DNA from: Arthrobacter sp. AFG7.2
Lineage (GTDB): Bacteria > Actinomycetota > Actinomycetes > Actinomycetales > Micrococcaceae
DNA: 64,000 nt
Assembly (NCBI RefSeq): GCF_002892835.1
Contig: NZ_PJMB01000001.1
Location: forward strand, 434,001 to 498,000
Reading direction: 5' to 3'
The position numbers and the translations under genes were made by a program. Under the pieces are notes generated by a model. That model worked only from the letters and a program-made list of their open reading frames with translations, was not told where the DNA came from and did no database searches. This document shows, piece after piece, positions 41,217 through 49,323 of the stretch; within the stretch, counting starts at the first letter, position 1, and every line of letters begins with the position of its first letter.

Positions 41217-43137
41217 ATTTAAGGATTCTCAGTCTCGAGCGACCAAGTCAGGGCTCCGGCCGAAATTATCAACTGTCGTTTCCCATTTGTGGCGCGGCCC
41301 TCTAAAGGATCCTGCGTGGGAGCGCCCCGCCTTGTTGGCTCTTTTAGCAACGAATGCGGTTCTCTACGTCTGGAACTTGGGTATCAACGGTTGGGCCAAT
41401 TTCTTTTACAGCGCTGCGGTTCAATCGGGGACGATGGACGCAAAAGCATTCTTCTTTGGATCCTCGGACTGGGGCAATTCAATAACCGTGGATAAGCCTC
41501 CCCTCAGCCTGTGGGTGATGGGTATCTCTGTTAAGCTATTCGGCTTCAATCCCGTAGCAATGCTGGCACCCCAAGTACTGATGGGCGTCGGAACCACGCT
41601 CTTGATCTACATGCTCCTGCGTCGATATACCTCTGCTGCTGCAGCCCTGTTCGGCGCAGTCGTGTTCTTCACCACACCGATTGTCACCTTGATGTCTCGC
41701 TATAACAATCCGGACCCGCTAATGCTTTTGCTAATGGTGGCAGCAGCATGGTTTGTCCTCCGCAGCATCGAAACGGGGCACGGCGGCCCCTTCGTCGTGG
41801 CCGGCGCCCTTCTGGGGCTTGCATTCATGACGAAGCAAATGCAGGGAATGCTGAGTGTTCCTGCTCTCGGGTTGTCGTATCTGGTCTACAGCCCAATCAG
41901 CTGGCCAAGAAGACTTCGGACGGCAGCTTCGTCTGCTTTAGTACTGATAATTACTGGTGGCCTTTGGATGACAATTGTCGATCTCATACCCGAAAATGCA
42001 CGGCCCTATGTAGGTGGCTCAGCTTCCAACAGCGTTTTGGAATTGACACTTGCCTATAACGGAGTGGAACGAATAGTTGGCGGCAGGCTGGTTCCCGCCG
42101 TCATGCAAGTCCCAGGGCAATTCCGCCCGGTCGATAGCGACGCTGGCATCTTCCGCTTATTCAACGCAAACTACAACCAAGAGGCCTCCTGGCTTTTGCT
42201 CGGCGGACTTCTTGCATTAATTCTTCTCGTCGTTCGATGGAAGGCTTCGCCGAAAAGTCCGCCCTTCCGCGCCCTAGTGCTCATATCCGGCGTATGGTTC
42301 CTCACTGCGTTCCTCCTGCTCAGCTTCATGGGGAATCAAATCCATACGTACTACACCGCTGCGATCGCGCCACCCCTAGCACTAGTCCTTGGAGTTGCTC
42401 TTCACTCAGTCCTCATTGCCCGGTCCTCGGTAGTTGTTCGGTTAGGTGGAGCAATTTGCGCTTTAGCCGCATTGCTAACAACCTGGTTAGTTCTTGCCGG
42501 GACTTCTGAATGGCCCACTTGGCTCCCCAACACTGTTCTCACAACCGGCATAATCGCGATCTCTGCACTTATCATTCGCCCACCCAGTCGGCGAATTGAG
42601 ATATTCGCTGCTGTGACCCTAGTTGGAGCAGTCTTGTCCGGACCGGCCATGACTTCCGTTCACAATGTAACCCTTGAATTCAATGGATCTAATCCACTAT
42701 CTGGCGTGATGTCCAAAAACCCCGCCAGCATAAGTCATCTTTTGGAGTCGCTCCGAAAGAATGAGATCGCATGGGGTCACGACATAGCTTATGGACGCGT
42801 GCCCGACCTAGAAGTTATTGACGTGCTAGCGCGGACGAGAGGCTGCACTTGGTCTGCTGCAACTTACGCCAGCCAGACCGCCGCCCGCCTACAACTCGAG
42901 TCCGGCCGCCCAGTAATGCCCCTGGGCGGTTTTGCTGGAAGCGACCCGTCGCCGACTCTTGAAGAATTCATTAATGAGGTCGAAGCAGGGAACATTTGCT
43001 ACATGGTGCAGCAGGAGGCGTTCCTTGGAGTTCAGGCAACAGAGTCAGCCTCAACTGCGATCTCCGCATGGGTTGAGAGCAACTTCCAGTCCGAAAAGTT
43101 GGGTGATACCACCGTGTACCGCCTTACAGACAGGTAG
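41188..43137 (+). CDS. second GT39/ArnT-like membrane glycosyltransferase, paralogue of the preceding one
   Basis: 649 residues; the start GTG 41188 overlaps the previous gene by 29 bp and is uncertain. It follows the same plan: NGWANFFYSAAVQSGTMDAKAFFFG, SITVDKPPLSLWVM, LMSRYNNPDPLM, IPENARPYVGGSASNSVLELT, and a C-terminal domain with LESGRPVMPLGGFAGSDPSPTLEEF. The two proteins are clear tandem paralogues that have diverged, which suggests different acceptors or sugars. It retains the AT-richer composition of the block. A strong hairpin at 43154 ends the unit. Confidence 0.84.
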   Translation: MSLSTIFGTKFKDSQSRATKSGLRPKLSTVVSHLWRGPLKDPAWERPALLALLATNAVLYVWNLGINGWANFFYSAAVQSGTMDAKAFFFGSSDWGNSITVDKPPLSLWVMGISVKLFGFNPVAMLAPQVLMGVGTTLLIYMLLRRYTSAAAALFGAVVFFTTPIVTLMSRYNNPDPLMLLLMVAAAWFVLRSIETGHGGPFVVAGALLGLAFMTKQMQGMLSVPALGLSYLVYSPISWPRRLRTAASSALVLIITGGLWMTIVDLIPENARPYVGGSASNSVLELTLAYNGVERIVGGRLVPAVMQVPGQFRPVDSDAGIFRLFNANYNQEASWLLLGGLLALILLVVRWKASPKSPPFRALVLISGVWFLTAFLLLSFMGNQIHTYYTAAIAPPLALVLGVALHSVLIARSSVVVRLGGAICALAALLTTWLVLAGTSEWPTWLPNTVLTTGIIAISALIIRPPSRRIEIFAAVTLVGAVLSGPAMTSVHNVTLEFNGSNPLSGVMSKNPASISHLLESLRKNEIAWGHDIAYGRVPDLEVIDVLARTRGCTWSAATYASQTAARLQLESGRPVMPLGGFAGSDPSPTLEEFINEVEAGNICYMVQQEAFLGVQATESASTAISAWVESNFQSEKLGDTTVYRLTDR

Positions 43138-43153
43138 GCGCCTAAATGCAGTA

Positions 43154-43185
43154 AAGCCCGCCCCGCCAAATGGCGGGACGGGCTT
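43154..43185. terminator. bidirectional terminator between GT39 gene and rpsI
   Basis: AAGCCCG (43154-43160) pairs with CGGGCTT (43179-43185), and an inner CCGCCA pairs with TGGCGG; one mismatch interrupts a 15-bp stem. It lies between the convergent second GT39 gene and rpsI. Confidence 0.85.
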
Positions 43186-43199
43186 CTGCGTAAGCGGGT

Positions 43200-43706
43200 T
43201 TAGCGCTTGGAGTACTGCTGAGCCTTACGAGCCTTCTTGAGACCGGCCTTCTTACGCTCGATGACGCGGGCGTCGCGAGACAGGTAGCCGGCCTTCTTAA
43301 GGGTGGCGCGGTTGTTCTCGACGTCGATCTCGTTCAGTGAACGGGCGATGCCGAGGCGCAGGGCGCCGGCCTGGCCGGAGATGCCGCCGCCGTGGATGCG
43401 GGCGATGACATCGTAGGCGCCTTCAAGATCAAGGATCTTGAAGGGCTCGTTGACGTCCTGCTGGTGCAGCTTGTTCGGGAAGTAGTTGTCCAGCGCGCGG
43501 CCGTTGATGGTCCACTTGCCGGAGCCGGGCACAACGCGAACGCGTGCAACGGCTTCCTTGCGACGGCCAACAGCTGCGCCGGCAACGGTCAGGGCCGGGC
43601 GCTCCTTCTTCGGCGCAGCGGCGTCAGCAGCTGAGCTTTCAGAGGTGTAGCTGGTCAGGGTTTCCTCAGCCTCAACGGCTTCGGTGGTCTCTTCGTTCTG
43701 AGCCAC
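43200..43706 (-). CDS. rpsI: 30S ribosomal protein S9
   Basis: 168 residues from GTG 43704-43706 behind AAGGAG. The conserved region starts [15 protein letters not shown], includes [19 protein letters not shown] and ends [17 protein letters not shown], the tail that reaches the ribosomal P site. The acidic N-terminal extension (about 45 residues, Glu/Ala/Ser-rich) is usual in Actinobacteria. Downstream partner of rplM. Confidence 0.98.
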   Translation of the reverse strand: MAQNEETTEAVEAEETLTSYTSESSAADAAAPKKERPALTVAGAAVGRRKEAVARVRVVPGSGKWTINGRALDNYFPNKLHQQDVNEPFKILDLEGAYDVIARIHGGGISGQAGALRLGIARSLNEIDVENNRATLKKAGYLSRDARVIERKKAGLKKARKAQQYSKR

Positions 43707-43744
43707 GGTTCTCCTTGTATAGATAAGTTGTATGGTGGCCAGGA

Positions 43745-44188
43745 CTACTGGGCGACCTGGGTAATTTCGAAAGTCTTGGGCTGCTGAGCGGCGTGCGGGT
43801 GCTCAGCACCGCGGTACACCTTCAGCTTGCCCAGCTGCTGTGCAGCGAGGGAGTTCTTGGGGAGCATGCCCTTGATAGCCTTCTCAACGGCGCGGACCGG
43901 GTTGGATTCCAGCAGTTCCGCGTAGTTGACGGAGGTCAGGCCGCCCGGGTAGCCGGAGTGGCGGTATGCGCGCTTCTGCTCCAGCTTGGCGCCGGTGAGG
44001 GCAACCTTTTCAGCGTTGATGATGATGACGAAATCGCCCATGTCCATGTGGGACGCAAAGGTGGCCTTGTGCTTGCCGCGCAGCAGGATTGCGGTCTGGC
44101 TCGCGAGACGACCAAGGACAACGTCTGTGGCGTCAATGACGTGCCACTGGCGGTTGATATCGCCGGGCTTCGGGGTGTACGTACGCAC
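43745..44188 (-). CDS. rplM: 50S ribosomal protein L13
   Basis: 147 residues from GTG 44186-44188, with GAGG 8 bases upstream; a longer frame to 44245 would add 19 residues lacking family similarity. [46 protein letters not shown] and [19 protein letters not shown] are typical. First gene of the rplM-rpsI operon. Confidence 0.97.
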   Translation of the reverse strand: MRTYTPKPGDINRQWHVIDATDVVLGRLASQTAILLRGKHKATFASHMDMGDFVIIINAEKVALTGAKLEQKRAYRHSGYPGGLTSVNYAELLESNPVRAVEKAIKGMLPKNSLAAQQLGKLKVYRGAEHPHAAQQPKTFEITQVAQ

Positions 44189-44248
44189 GGTGTTTGCCTC
44201 GTTCTTGTTCTGGCGTTCTTGTTTAGGTGTCACTAGCTCGTGCACCTA

Positions 44249-44332
44249 CTATCTGCGCGCTACCGGAACAGAGGTGAGGGCTCTATGTAACCAGTCATCC
44301 TGTGGTTCCGAATGTGCACGTTGAGTAGTCAT
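44249..44332 (-). other. possible 27-codon leader ORF upstream of rplM
   Basis: An ATG at 44330-44332 opens a 27-codon frame ending in TAG at 44249, 60 bp upstream of rplM. It has no clear ribosome site. The 44189-44483 gap (295 bp, between divergent rplM and the prepilin peptidase) otherwise shows a direct repeat AGTCATCCTG at 44293 and 44327 and no other gene. Confidence 0.2.
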
Positions 44333-44483
44333 CCTGCAACCGGATTCTCAAGCGGGCACGCACCATCGGAATAGGACACGCACAACGACTACCAAGATTA
44401 GCGCGTTAAGGGGTTCAGGGTCAAAATGGGGTAGCCGGACGCTGCCTCAGTGCCCGCCGGTCTGACGAACGCAGGGGGTCTCA

Positions 44484-45149
44484 GTGTTTACATCGGGTGA
44501 TGCGGGTTTGGCACCATGGTTGTTCGTTCTTGGCGCCGCCGTCTTGGGGCTGGCCCTCTCCCCTGTCGCCGAGGTCCTCATCGCCAAGTACCTTCCCAGG
44601 CTGGGCAGCCTCCCCACCTTTCGGATCAGAATGACGACGGCGGCACTTACTGGCCTTGTTCTGGTCGCCTTTTCTTTGCGGTTCGGAATGAGCCTTGTAC
44701 TGCCGGCGTTCATATTCCTGGCCGTGCTAGGCGTTCAACTCGCCCGGATCGATGTCGCCCAGCATTTGCTGCCCAACCCGCTCGTATTAATGCTGCTCGC
44801 GGGAGGGTTTGTGCTTTTCTTAGTGCCCGGACTATCCAATCATCAGGCTGACGATCTCCTGCGGGCGGTGCTCGGAGCCGTCATATTGTTTGCCGGTTAC
44901 CTCATATTGGGATTGATCTCCCCCGGGGGTATCGGAATGGGCGACGTGAAGCTCGCAGCGCCCGTCGGCCTGTACCTCGGGTACCTAGGGTGGAGCCAGC
45001 TGTTCTACGGCGGGCTCCTGGGCTTCATCCTGAACGGTGTAGTTACAGTGCTGATCGTGAGCAGAAAAAACCGAAAAAGAGCGTCAGAAGTGGCCCATGG
45101 CCCCTCGATGCTTGGCGCCACTGCGGCCATCGCCCTCTTCCTCGTGTAG
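44484..45149 (+). CDS. tadV: A24 prepilin peptidase (TadV/CpaA-like)
   Basis: 221 residues from GTG 44484 behind AGGGGGT. A polytopic aspartic protease with six to seven helices; the catalytic aspartates are Asp90 (ARIDVAQHLLPN) and Asp154 (GGIGMGDVKLAAP, the GxGD motif). It lacks the N-terminal methylase domain of PilD. It would cleave the Flp and TadE precursors of both tad loci, since no second peptidase is seen. 277 bp separate it from the first flp gene. Confidence 0.88.
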   Translation: MFTSGDAGLAPWLFVLGAAVLGLALSPVAEVLIAKYLPRLGSLPTFRIRMTTAALTGLVLVAFSLRFGMSLVLPAFIFLAVLGVQLARIDVAQHLLPNPLVLMLLAGGFVLFLVPGLSNHQADDLLRAVLGAVILFAGYLILGLISPGGIGMGDVKLAAPVGLYLGYLGWSQLFYGGLLGFILNGVVTVLIVSRKNRKRASEVAHGPSMLGATAAIALFLV

Positions 45150-45215
45150 TTGAGCCGGCGCCCTTCAGGACCTTCACCGGCACTGCCATATCTTCGTTCC
45201 AAGTAGTGGGCCACC

Positions 45216-45292
45216 GTACTCGTTTGCCTACCTGAGTACTGCCCCCATCTTTCGAGTACGTACTTTTGGCGACCCCCGAAAAAGTCGAGTAC
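45216..45292. promoter_or_regulatory. GAGTAC motif array upstream of flp
   Basis: GTACTC at 45216, then GAGTAC at 45234, 45254 and 45287; the third is part of the palindrome AGTACGTACT (45255-45264). The last three are 20 and 33 bp apart, near whole helical turns. The array ends 135 bp before the first pilin gene. A regulator site is likely by position, but the protein is unknown. Confidence 0.4.
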
Positions 45293-45426
45293 CACTACGC
45301 ATTGTTGCCCCTATCCCCCGAATGACAATCTCTTCTTAGCGAAGTCCAGCCGCTAAGGATTTATGGGGGCAGCTGGAAATTCGTTGAAATCAAAAAATCC
45401 ATTTCACCGAATTAAAGGAAATTACA

Positions 45427-45627
45427 ATGACTTCTCTCATGGTCTCGATGATGGCTTTCGTCGCCGGCGTCAAGGATCGGTTTGAATCCGAAAAGGGCGC
45501 CACCGCAACGGAATACTCGCTGTTGGTCGGTCTCATTGCTTTGGTCCTGGTGGTAGGTGTCGGTTTCTTCGGCCGGACCCTCAACACATGGTTCAGCACT
45601 CTTGGAACCACCGTTAGCGGCTGGTAA
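45427..45627 (+). CDS. flp: Flp type IVb pilin A1
   Basis: 66 residues from ATG 45427 behind AAAGGAA. The leader of 23 residues ends Glu-Lys-Gly and the mature part begins ATATEYSLLVG, so the cleavage motif GxxxxEY is intact. One hydrophobic helix follows, then a short tail ending TVSGW. Major pilin candidate of tad locus A. Almost identical to the next pilin over the mature part. Confidence 0.93.
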   Translation: MTSLMVSMMAFVAGVKDRFESEKGATATEYSLLVGLIALVLVVGVGFFGRTLNTWFSTLGTTVSGW

Positions 45628-45653
45628 CTCGGCGCCGGAACAGGAGCTCCACG

Positions 45654-45854
45654 ATGAAAAGCCTTCTTCTCCTCAGTCGTAGCCTGCAGGCATGGCTGCA
45701 AACGGAATTCAGGTCTCAGAAGGGTGCGACGGCAACTGAGTACTCACTCCTTGTCGGCCTGATTGCTCTCGTCCTCGTGGTGGGCGTCGGGTTCTTCGGA
45801 ACCACCCTAAACACTTGGTTCAGCACGCTCGGAACCACCGTCAGCGGCTGGTAG
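45654..45854 (+). CDS. flp: Flp type IVb pilin A2
   Basis: 66 residues; starts 26 bp after pilin A1. The mature sequence differs from A1 at one position (Thr for Arg after GVGFFG), while the leader peptides differ strongly. The GxxxxEY site is intact. The pattern points to recent duplication or gene conversion of the mature part, an inference. Confidence 0.93.
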   Translation: MKSLLLLSRSLQAWLQTEFRSQKGATATEYSLLVGLIALVLVVGVGFFGTTLNTWFSTLGTTVSGW

Positions 45855-45866
45855 GTCGAATCTAGA

Positions 45867-45895
45867 GGTGTGCCGCGCAATCAGCGCGGCACACC
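45867..45895 (+). other. 12-bp perfect stem-loop after the tandem pilin genes
   Basis: GGTGTGCCGCGC (45867-45878) pairs perfectly with GCGCGGCACACC (45884-45895) around AATCA. No T-run follows. It stands 12 bp after pilin A2 and before tadE, where a stem could stabilise an abundant pilin mRNA or attenuate reading into the downstream genes. Confidence 0.6.
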
Positions 45896-45933
45896 GAACC
45901 TATTTCAAGCTGCTTATTGTCCAGGGGGACCCT

Positions 45934-46332
45934 TTGAAACGCAGCCATAAATCCCGGCAACAGGACGAACGAGGTGCCGTTGCTGTCGAGTTCGCCCTTA
46001 TTGCCCCGATCTTGGTGGCAATCATCATTGCGATTGTTGAATTTTCGAACGCCTATAACGTGCAGGTTTCCGTCACTCAAGCCTCGCGAGAAGCCGCCAG
46101 GACTATGGCCATCACAAAGGACGCGACGAAGGCAACCGCCGCCGGCAAAGCGGGGGCCCCATCGATCAATTCTGGATTACTTACTTTCGACTATTCAGCA
46201 GCAACATGTCCCGCAACCACACCTGCATCGACCGCCCTCGTCACAGTGACATACAACGGTTCGTCTCTCACAGGCTTCTTCGGGTCCAGTCTTTCACTCA
46301 CAGGCAAAGGGGCCATGCAATGTGGCGGCTAG
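45934..46332 (+). CDS. tadE: TadE-family pseudopilin, locus A
   Basis: 132 residues from TTG 45934, chosen for AGGGGG just upstream. DERGAVAVEFALIAPILVAIIIAIVEFSNAYNVQ carries a pilin-like GxxxxEF cleavage site and one helix. A small extracytoplasmic domain ends GAMQCGG. TadE-type minor pilins are needed for assembly of Flp pili. It overlaps the next gene by 13 bp. Confidence 0.88.
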   Translation: MKRSHKSRQQDERGAVAVEFALIAPILVAIIIAIVEFSNAYNVQVSVTQASREAARTMAITKDATKATAAGKAGAPSINSGLLTFDYSAATCPATTPASTALVTVTYNGSSLTGFFGSSLSLTGKGAMQCGG

Positions 46333-47321
46333 TCAGACGAGCACGAGCTGCGGATTCAAACGAACGCGGCGCAGCCGGTGTAACCGTTGCTGTCATGATG
46401 CTCGTACTCATTGGTGCCGGCGCAATGGCAGTGGACGTGGGACAGATCTACTCCGAACGCGCCCAGCTTCAAAATGGCGCCGACGCCGGAGCCCTTGCCG
46501 TAGCACTTAGCTGCAAAGACGGCCCATGCAATACCGCATTGGCAGACGGACTGGCCAACACAAACTCCAACGATGCCGCCAGCAAAGCCGTCGTTGACAT
46601 CACTGTTCCTGGACAGGTCACGGTAACAACGTCAACCATTAACGGTTCGTCCAGTTTTCTAACGAACCTTTTTGCTAATGCCCTGAACTCAGGCCCGGTG
46701 ACCGTCGGGGCGCAAGCCACCGCCGGTAGCCTGCCCCCTGGAAGCGGATCCGGGTTTCCTCTGGCTATTTCCGACGACTGCTACAACCTGACTTCCGCCA
46801 GTCCGACGGCTGTCGTCCAAAAGCTTTCTTACAAGCCTGGTGCCACCTGCACCGGGCCGTCTGGGACGGAAATTCCGGGCGGCTGGGGCTGGGTGGACGA
46901 GTCTTCCCCGTGCAATGCCATCACAGCAGTTGGAACCAGTGGCATGGCCTCGGACCCGGGCAACAATCCGCCTAGTGGCTGTTCCGCAATCCTGACGGGC
47001 TGGAAAGACACGATTCTGGCCGGCGGGGAGATCGAGGTTCAGTTCCCTGTATTCGATACGTCGTCGGGTTCCGGCAATACAGGAAGCTTCAACATTATCG
47101 GCTACGCCACGTTCAAGATCTGGGGCTGGAAGTTCGGCAACAATCACGAATACGAGTTCCGCAACACAGCCAGCGATCCTGGAATGACCAGTTCACTCGC
47201 GTGTAGTGCGGGGCAAGACCGCTGCATCATCGGCCAATTCATCAGGTACAACATCATCGGATCCGGTAGCGGCCCCGGCGGAACGTACCTGGGCACGTCG
47301 GAAATTCGACTTATCAAGTAG
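46320..47321 (+). CDS. tadG: TadG-like pilus protein, locus A
   Basis: 333 residues from ATG 46320 behind AAAGGGG. The N terminus is a Tad/TadG_N-like helix (ERGAAGVTVAVMMLVLIGAGAMAVDVGQIYSERAQLQNGADAGALA) without the pilin Glu. The large outside domain has several cysteines, SDPGNN at 211-216, and FKIWGWKFGNN near residue 265. The same pattern recurs in the locus B protein. Role in the pilus is inferred from family and neighbourhood. Confidence 0.82.
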   Translation: MWRLVRRARAADSNERGAAGVTVAVMMLVLIGAGAMAVDVGQIYSERAQLQNGADAGALAVALSCKDGPCNTALADGLANTNSNDAASKAVVDITVPGQVTVTTSTINGSSSFLTNLFANALNSGPVTVGAQATAGSLPPGSGSGFPLAISDDCYNLTSASPTAVVQKLSYKPGATCTGPSGTEIPGGWGWVDESSPCNAITAVGTSGMASDPGNNPPSGCSAILTGWKDTILAGGEIEVQFPVFDTSSGSGNTGSFNIIGYATFKIWGWKFGNNHEYEFRNTASDPGMTSSLACSAGQDRCIIGQFIRYNIIGSGSGPGGTYLGTSEIRLIK

Positions 47322-47341
47322 TTCCACCAAAGGGGAAAGTA

Positions 47342-48127
47342 ATGAAAGCACGCCTACTGGGAGGCATTGCGGCATTGGTTGTTGCAATCATAGGCACCGT
47401 CCTTCTCTTCAACTACGTGCAGGGCGCGGATCGCAGGGCCCTCGCAAATACGGAAACGGAAGACGTCCTTGTGGTCAAGCAGGAGGTTGCCGCGGGGACG
47501 CCGGCCAGCCAACTGAGTCAATACGTCACCACGAAGACAGTTCCTCGAACAGCAGTGGCCGAAGGGGTAGTTGAAGACCTTGGATCGCTCGGTTCGAAGG
47601 TAACCGCCGTCGGGCTGAAGCCCGGCGAGCAATTGCTAAGCAGCCGCCTGGTTGACGCCAATACCTTTCTGGGTCCTGCAAGGGTTGAGGTGCCGGAAGG
47701 TCTCCAGGAAATCACCGTACGTCTCAGCATCGACCGGGTTGTCGGTGGCAAAGTACAGGCCGGAGACACCGTTGGAGTGTTTATTTCGCTGGGGGATGGC
47801 GCTTCTTCGGCCGAGGGCGAGGGTGGCAGCGGGACACAGTTGACTTTCCACAAAGTCCTGGTGACCGCGGTCCAGTTCAGCTCGGGCCAGGCAGCACAGA
47901 CGCAGGGCGAGGCAACTCAGGCCAGTTCGAAGGGCGCCCTCAACGCAGACAGCCAGGACAAGCAGACTACAAGCGACTCCTACCTGATCACATTCGCCAG
48001 GAACGCCGTTGATGCTGAAAAGCTGGTGTACGCCGCAGAATTCGGGAAGATCTATCTCTCGAAAGAGCCTGCGAGCGCCACTGAAGGCACCAGCGGAGTC
48101 GTCAACCAGACAAAGGTATTTCGATGA
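47342..48127 (+). CDS. cpaB: CpaB/RcpC-like Flp pilus assembly protein, locus A
   Basis: 261 residues. One N-terminal membrane helix, then a SAF domain (VLVVKQEVAAGTPASQLSQYV...LKPGEQLLSSRLV) and an RcpC-type beta domain (EVPEGLQEITVRLSIDRVVGGKVQAGDTVGVFISL). A Gln/Ala/Ser-rich stretch precedes the C-terminal strand. Extracytoplasmic, possibly cell-wall binding. Its stop overlaps the cpaE start by 4 bp. Confidence 0.9.
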   Translation: MKARLLGGIAALVVAIIGTVLLFNYVQGADRRALANTETEDVLVVKQEVAAGTPASQLSQYVTTKTVPRTAVAEGVVEDLGSLGSKVTAVGLKPGEQLLSSRLVDANTFLGPARVEVPEGLQEITVRLSIDRVVGGKVQAGDTVGVFISLGDGASSAEGEGGSGTQLTFHKVLVTAVQFSSGQAAQTQGEATQASSKGALNADSQDKQTTSDSYLITFARNAVDAEKLVYAAEFGKIYLSKEPASATEGTSGVVNQTKVFR

Positions 48128-49323
48128 GCCGGTTCATTTTGATCTCCCCTTCCGTTGACTACGAATGCAAGGTCAGGGCGTCGGTAGCCCCGCTGAGCGG
48201 TTCCCTCCAGTACTTCCAGGCCTCGTACCTTCCCGAGTCCCCGGAAGACATCCTCCGGCAGCAAGCCGGCGAACCGCCCGAGGTCCTGATTCTCGGCCCG
48301 GGTTTGCCCTTGGATGAGGCATTGAAGTTTGCAGCCGTCATGGACCTTCAATATCCCGAAATCAGCATTGTCCTGGCCGCGGACGACGACGGCGAGCTCG
48401 CCTTGAGTGCCATGCGTTCCGGAATCAGGGACCTTGTACCGCCATCAGCCGACATGGAGCAAGTGCGGGCATTGGTGGAACGGGCAAGCCTGGCAGCGGC
48501 AGGCCGTCGTCGTGGTTTGGGGCCCAACACCGCGGAACGTCCCACTACCGAGGGAGGGCGGGTAATCGCCGTAATGTCGCCCAAAGGCGGAGTGGGCAAA
48601 ACAACAATTGCCAGCAACCTCGCCATTGGCCTGGGACAAATCGCTCCTATGAGCGTCGTTGTAGTGGATCTAGATCTCCAGTTCGGTGATATTGCAAGCG
48701 GATTGATGATGGAGCCTGACTTCACCATTACCGACGCAGTGGTTGGCGCGGCCAGCCAGGATGCGATGGTCCTCAAGACGTACCTGACGCTCCACGCCGG
48801 CAACATCTACGTCCTCTGCGCACCTCGCAACCCTATTGACATGGACAGGATCAGCGGCGAACACGTCAGTCACCTGCTGCGGCAATTGCGGGCTGAATTC
48901 CAATACGTAGTGGTGGATACGGCTCCGGGGCTTGGGGAGCACGTGCTCGCCACCCTGGAACAGGCTACGGACGCTGTCTGGGTATGCGGTATGGACATCC
49001 CGAGCATTCGGGGTTTGCGAACGGGGTTCCAGATTCTTTCCGAGCTTGACCTGCTCCCTGATCATCGACACGTTGTCCTTAACATGGCGGACCGCAAGAC
49101 CGGCCTCACCGTTCAGGACGTAGAAGCGACGATCGGTGCTCCGGTAGATATAGTTCTTCCCCGTTCCAGGAATGTTCCCTTCTCGACTAACAAAGGCGTT
49201 CCCCTACTTCAGGACGGGAGCAGGGACCCGGCAGCCAAGGGGCTCAGGCAGCTGGTGGAGCGCTTCAAACCGAACTGGGAGGCTCCACGCAAGAAGCTGC
49301 ACAGAAGGGCGGTAGTCCAGTGA
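48124..49323 (+). CDS. cpaE: CpaE/TadZ-like pilus ATPase, locus A
   Basis: 399 residues. The N-terminal ~130 residues are receiver-like but without the phospho-acceptor Asp (VLILGPGLP). A MinD/ParA-type ATPase follows with the deviant Walker A SPKGGVGKTT (Lys154 and Lys159), VVVDLDLQFGDIASGL and VVVDTAPGLGEHV. TadZ proteins place the pilus machine at the cell pole or membrane. Overlaps cpaB and tadA by 4 bp each. Confidence 0.9.
   Translation: MSRFILISPSVDYECKVRASVAPLSGSLQYFQASYLPESPEDILRQQAGEPPEVLILGPGLPLDEALKFAAVMDLQYPEISIVLAADDDGELALSAMRSGIRDLVPPSADMEQVRALVERASLAAAGRRRGLGPNTAERPTTEGGRVIAVMSPKGGVGKTTIASNLAIGLGQIAPMSVVVVDLDLQFGDIASGLMMEPDFTITDAVVGAASQDAMVLKTYLTLHAGNIYVLCAPRNPIDMDRISGEHVSHLLRQLRAEFQYVVVDTAPGLGEHVLATLEQATDAVWVCGMDIPSIRGLRTGFQILSELDLLPDHRHVVLNMADRKTGLTVQDVEATIGAPVDIVLPRSRNVPFSTNKGVPLLQDGSRDPAAKGLRQLVERFKPNWEAPRKKLHRRAVVQ

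Noticed and set aside
48124..49323. Chromosome partition ParA
   Set aside because: The ATPase core is ParA/MinD-like, but the receiver-like N terminus and the position between cpaB and tadA identify it as CpaE/TadZ.
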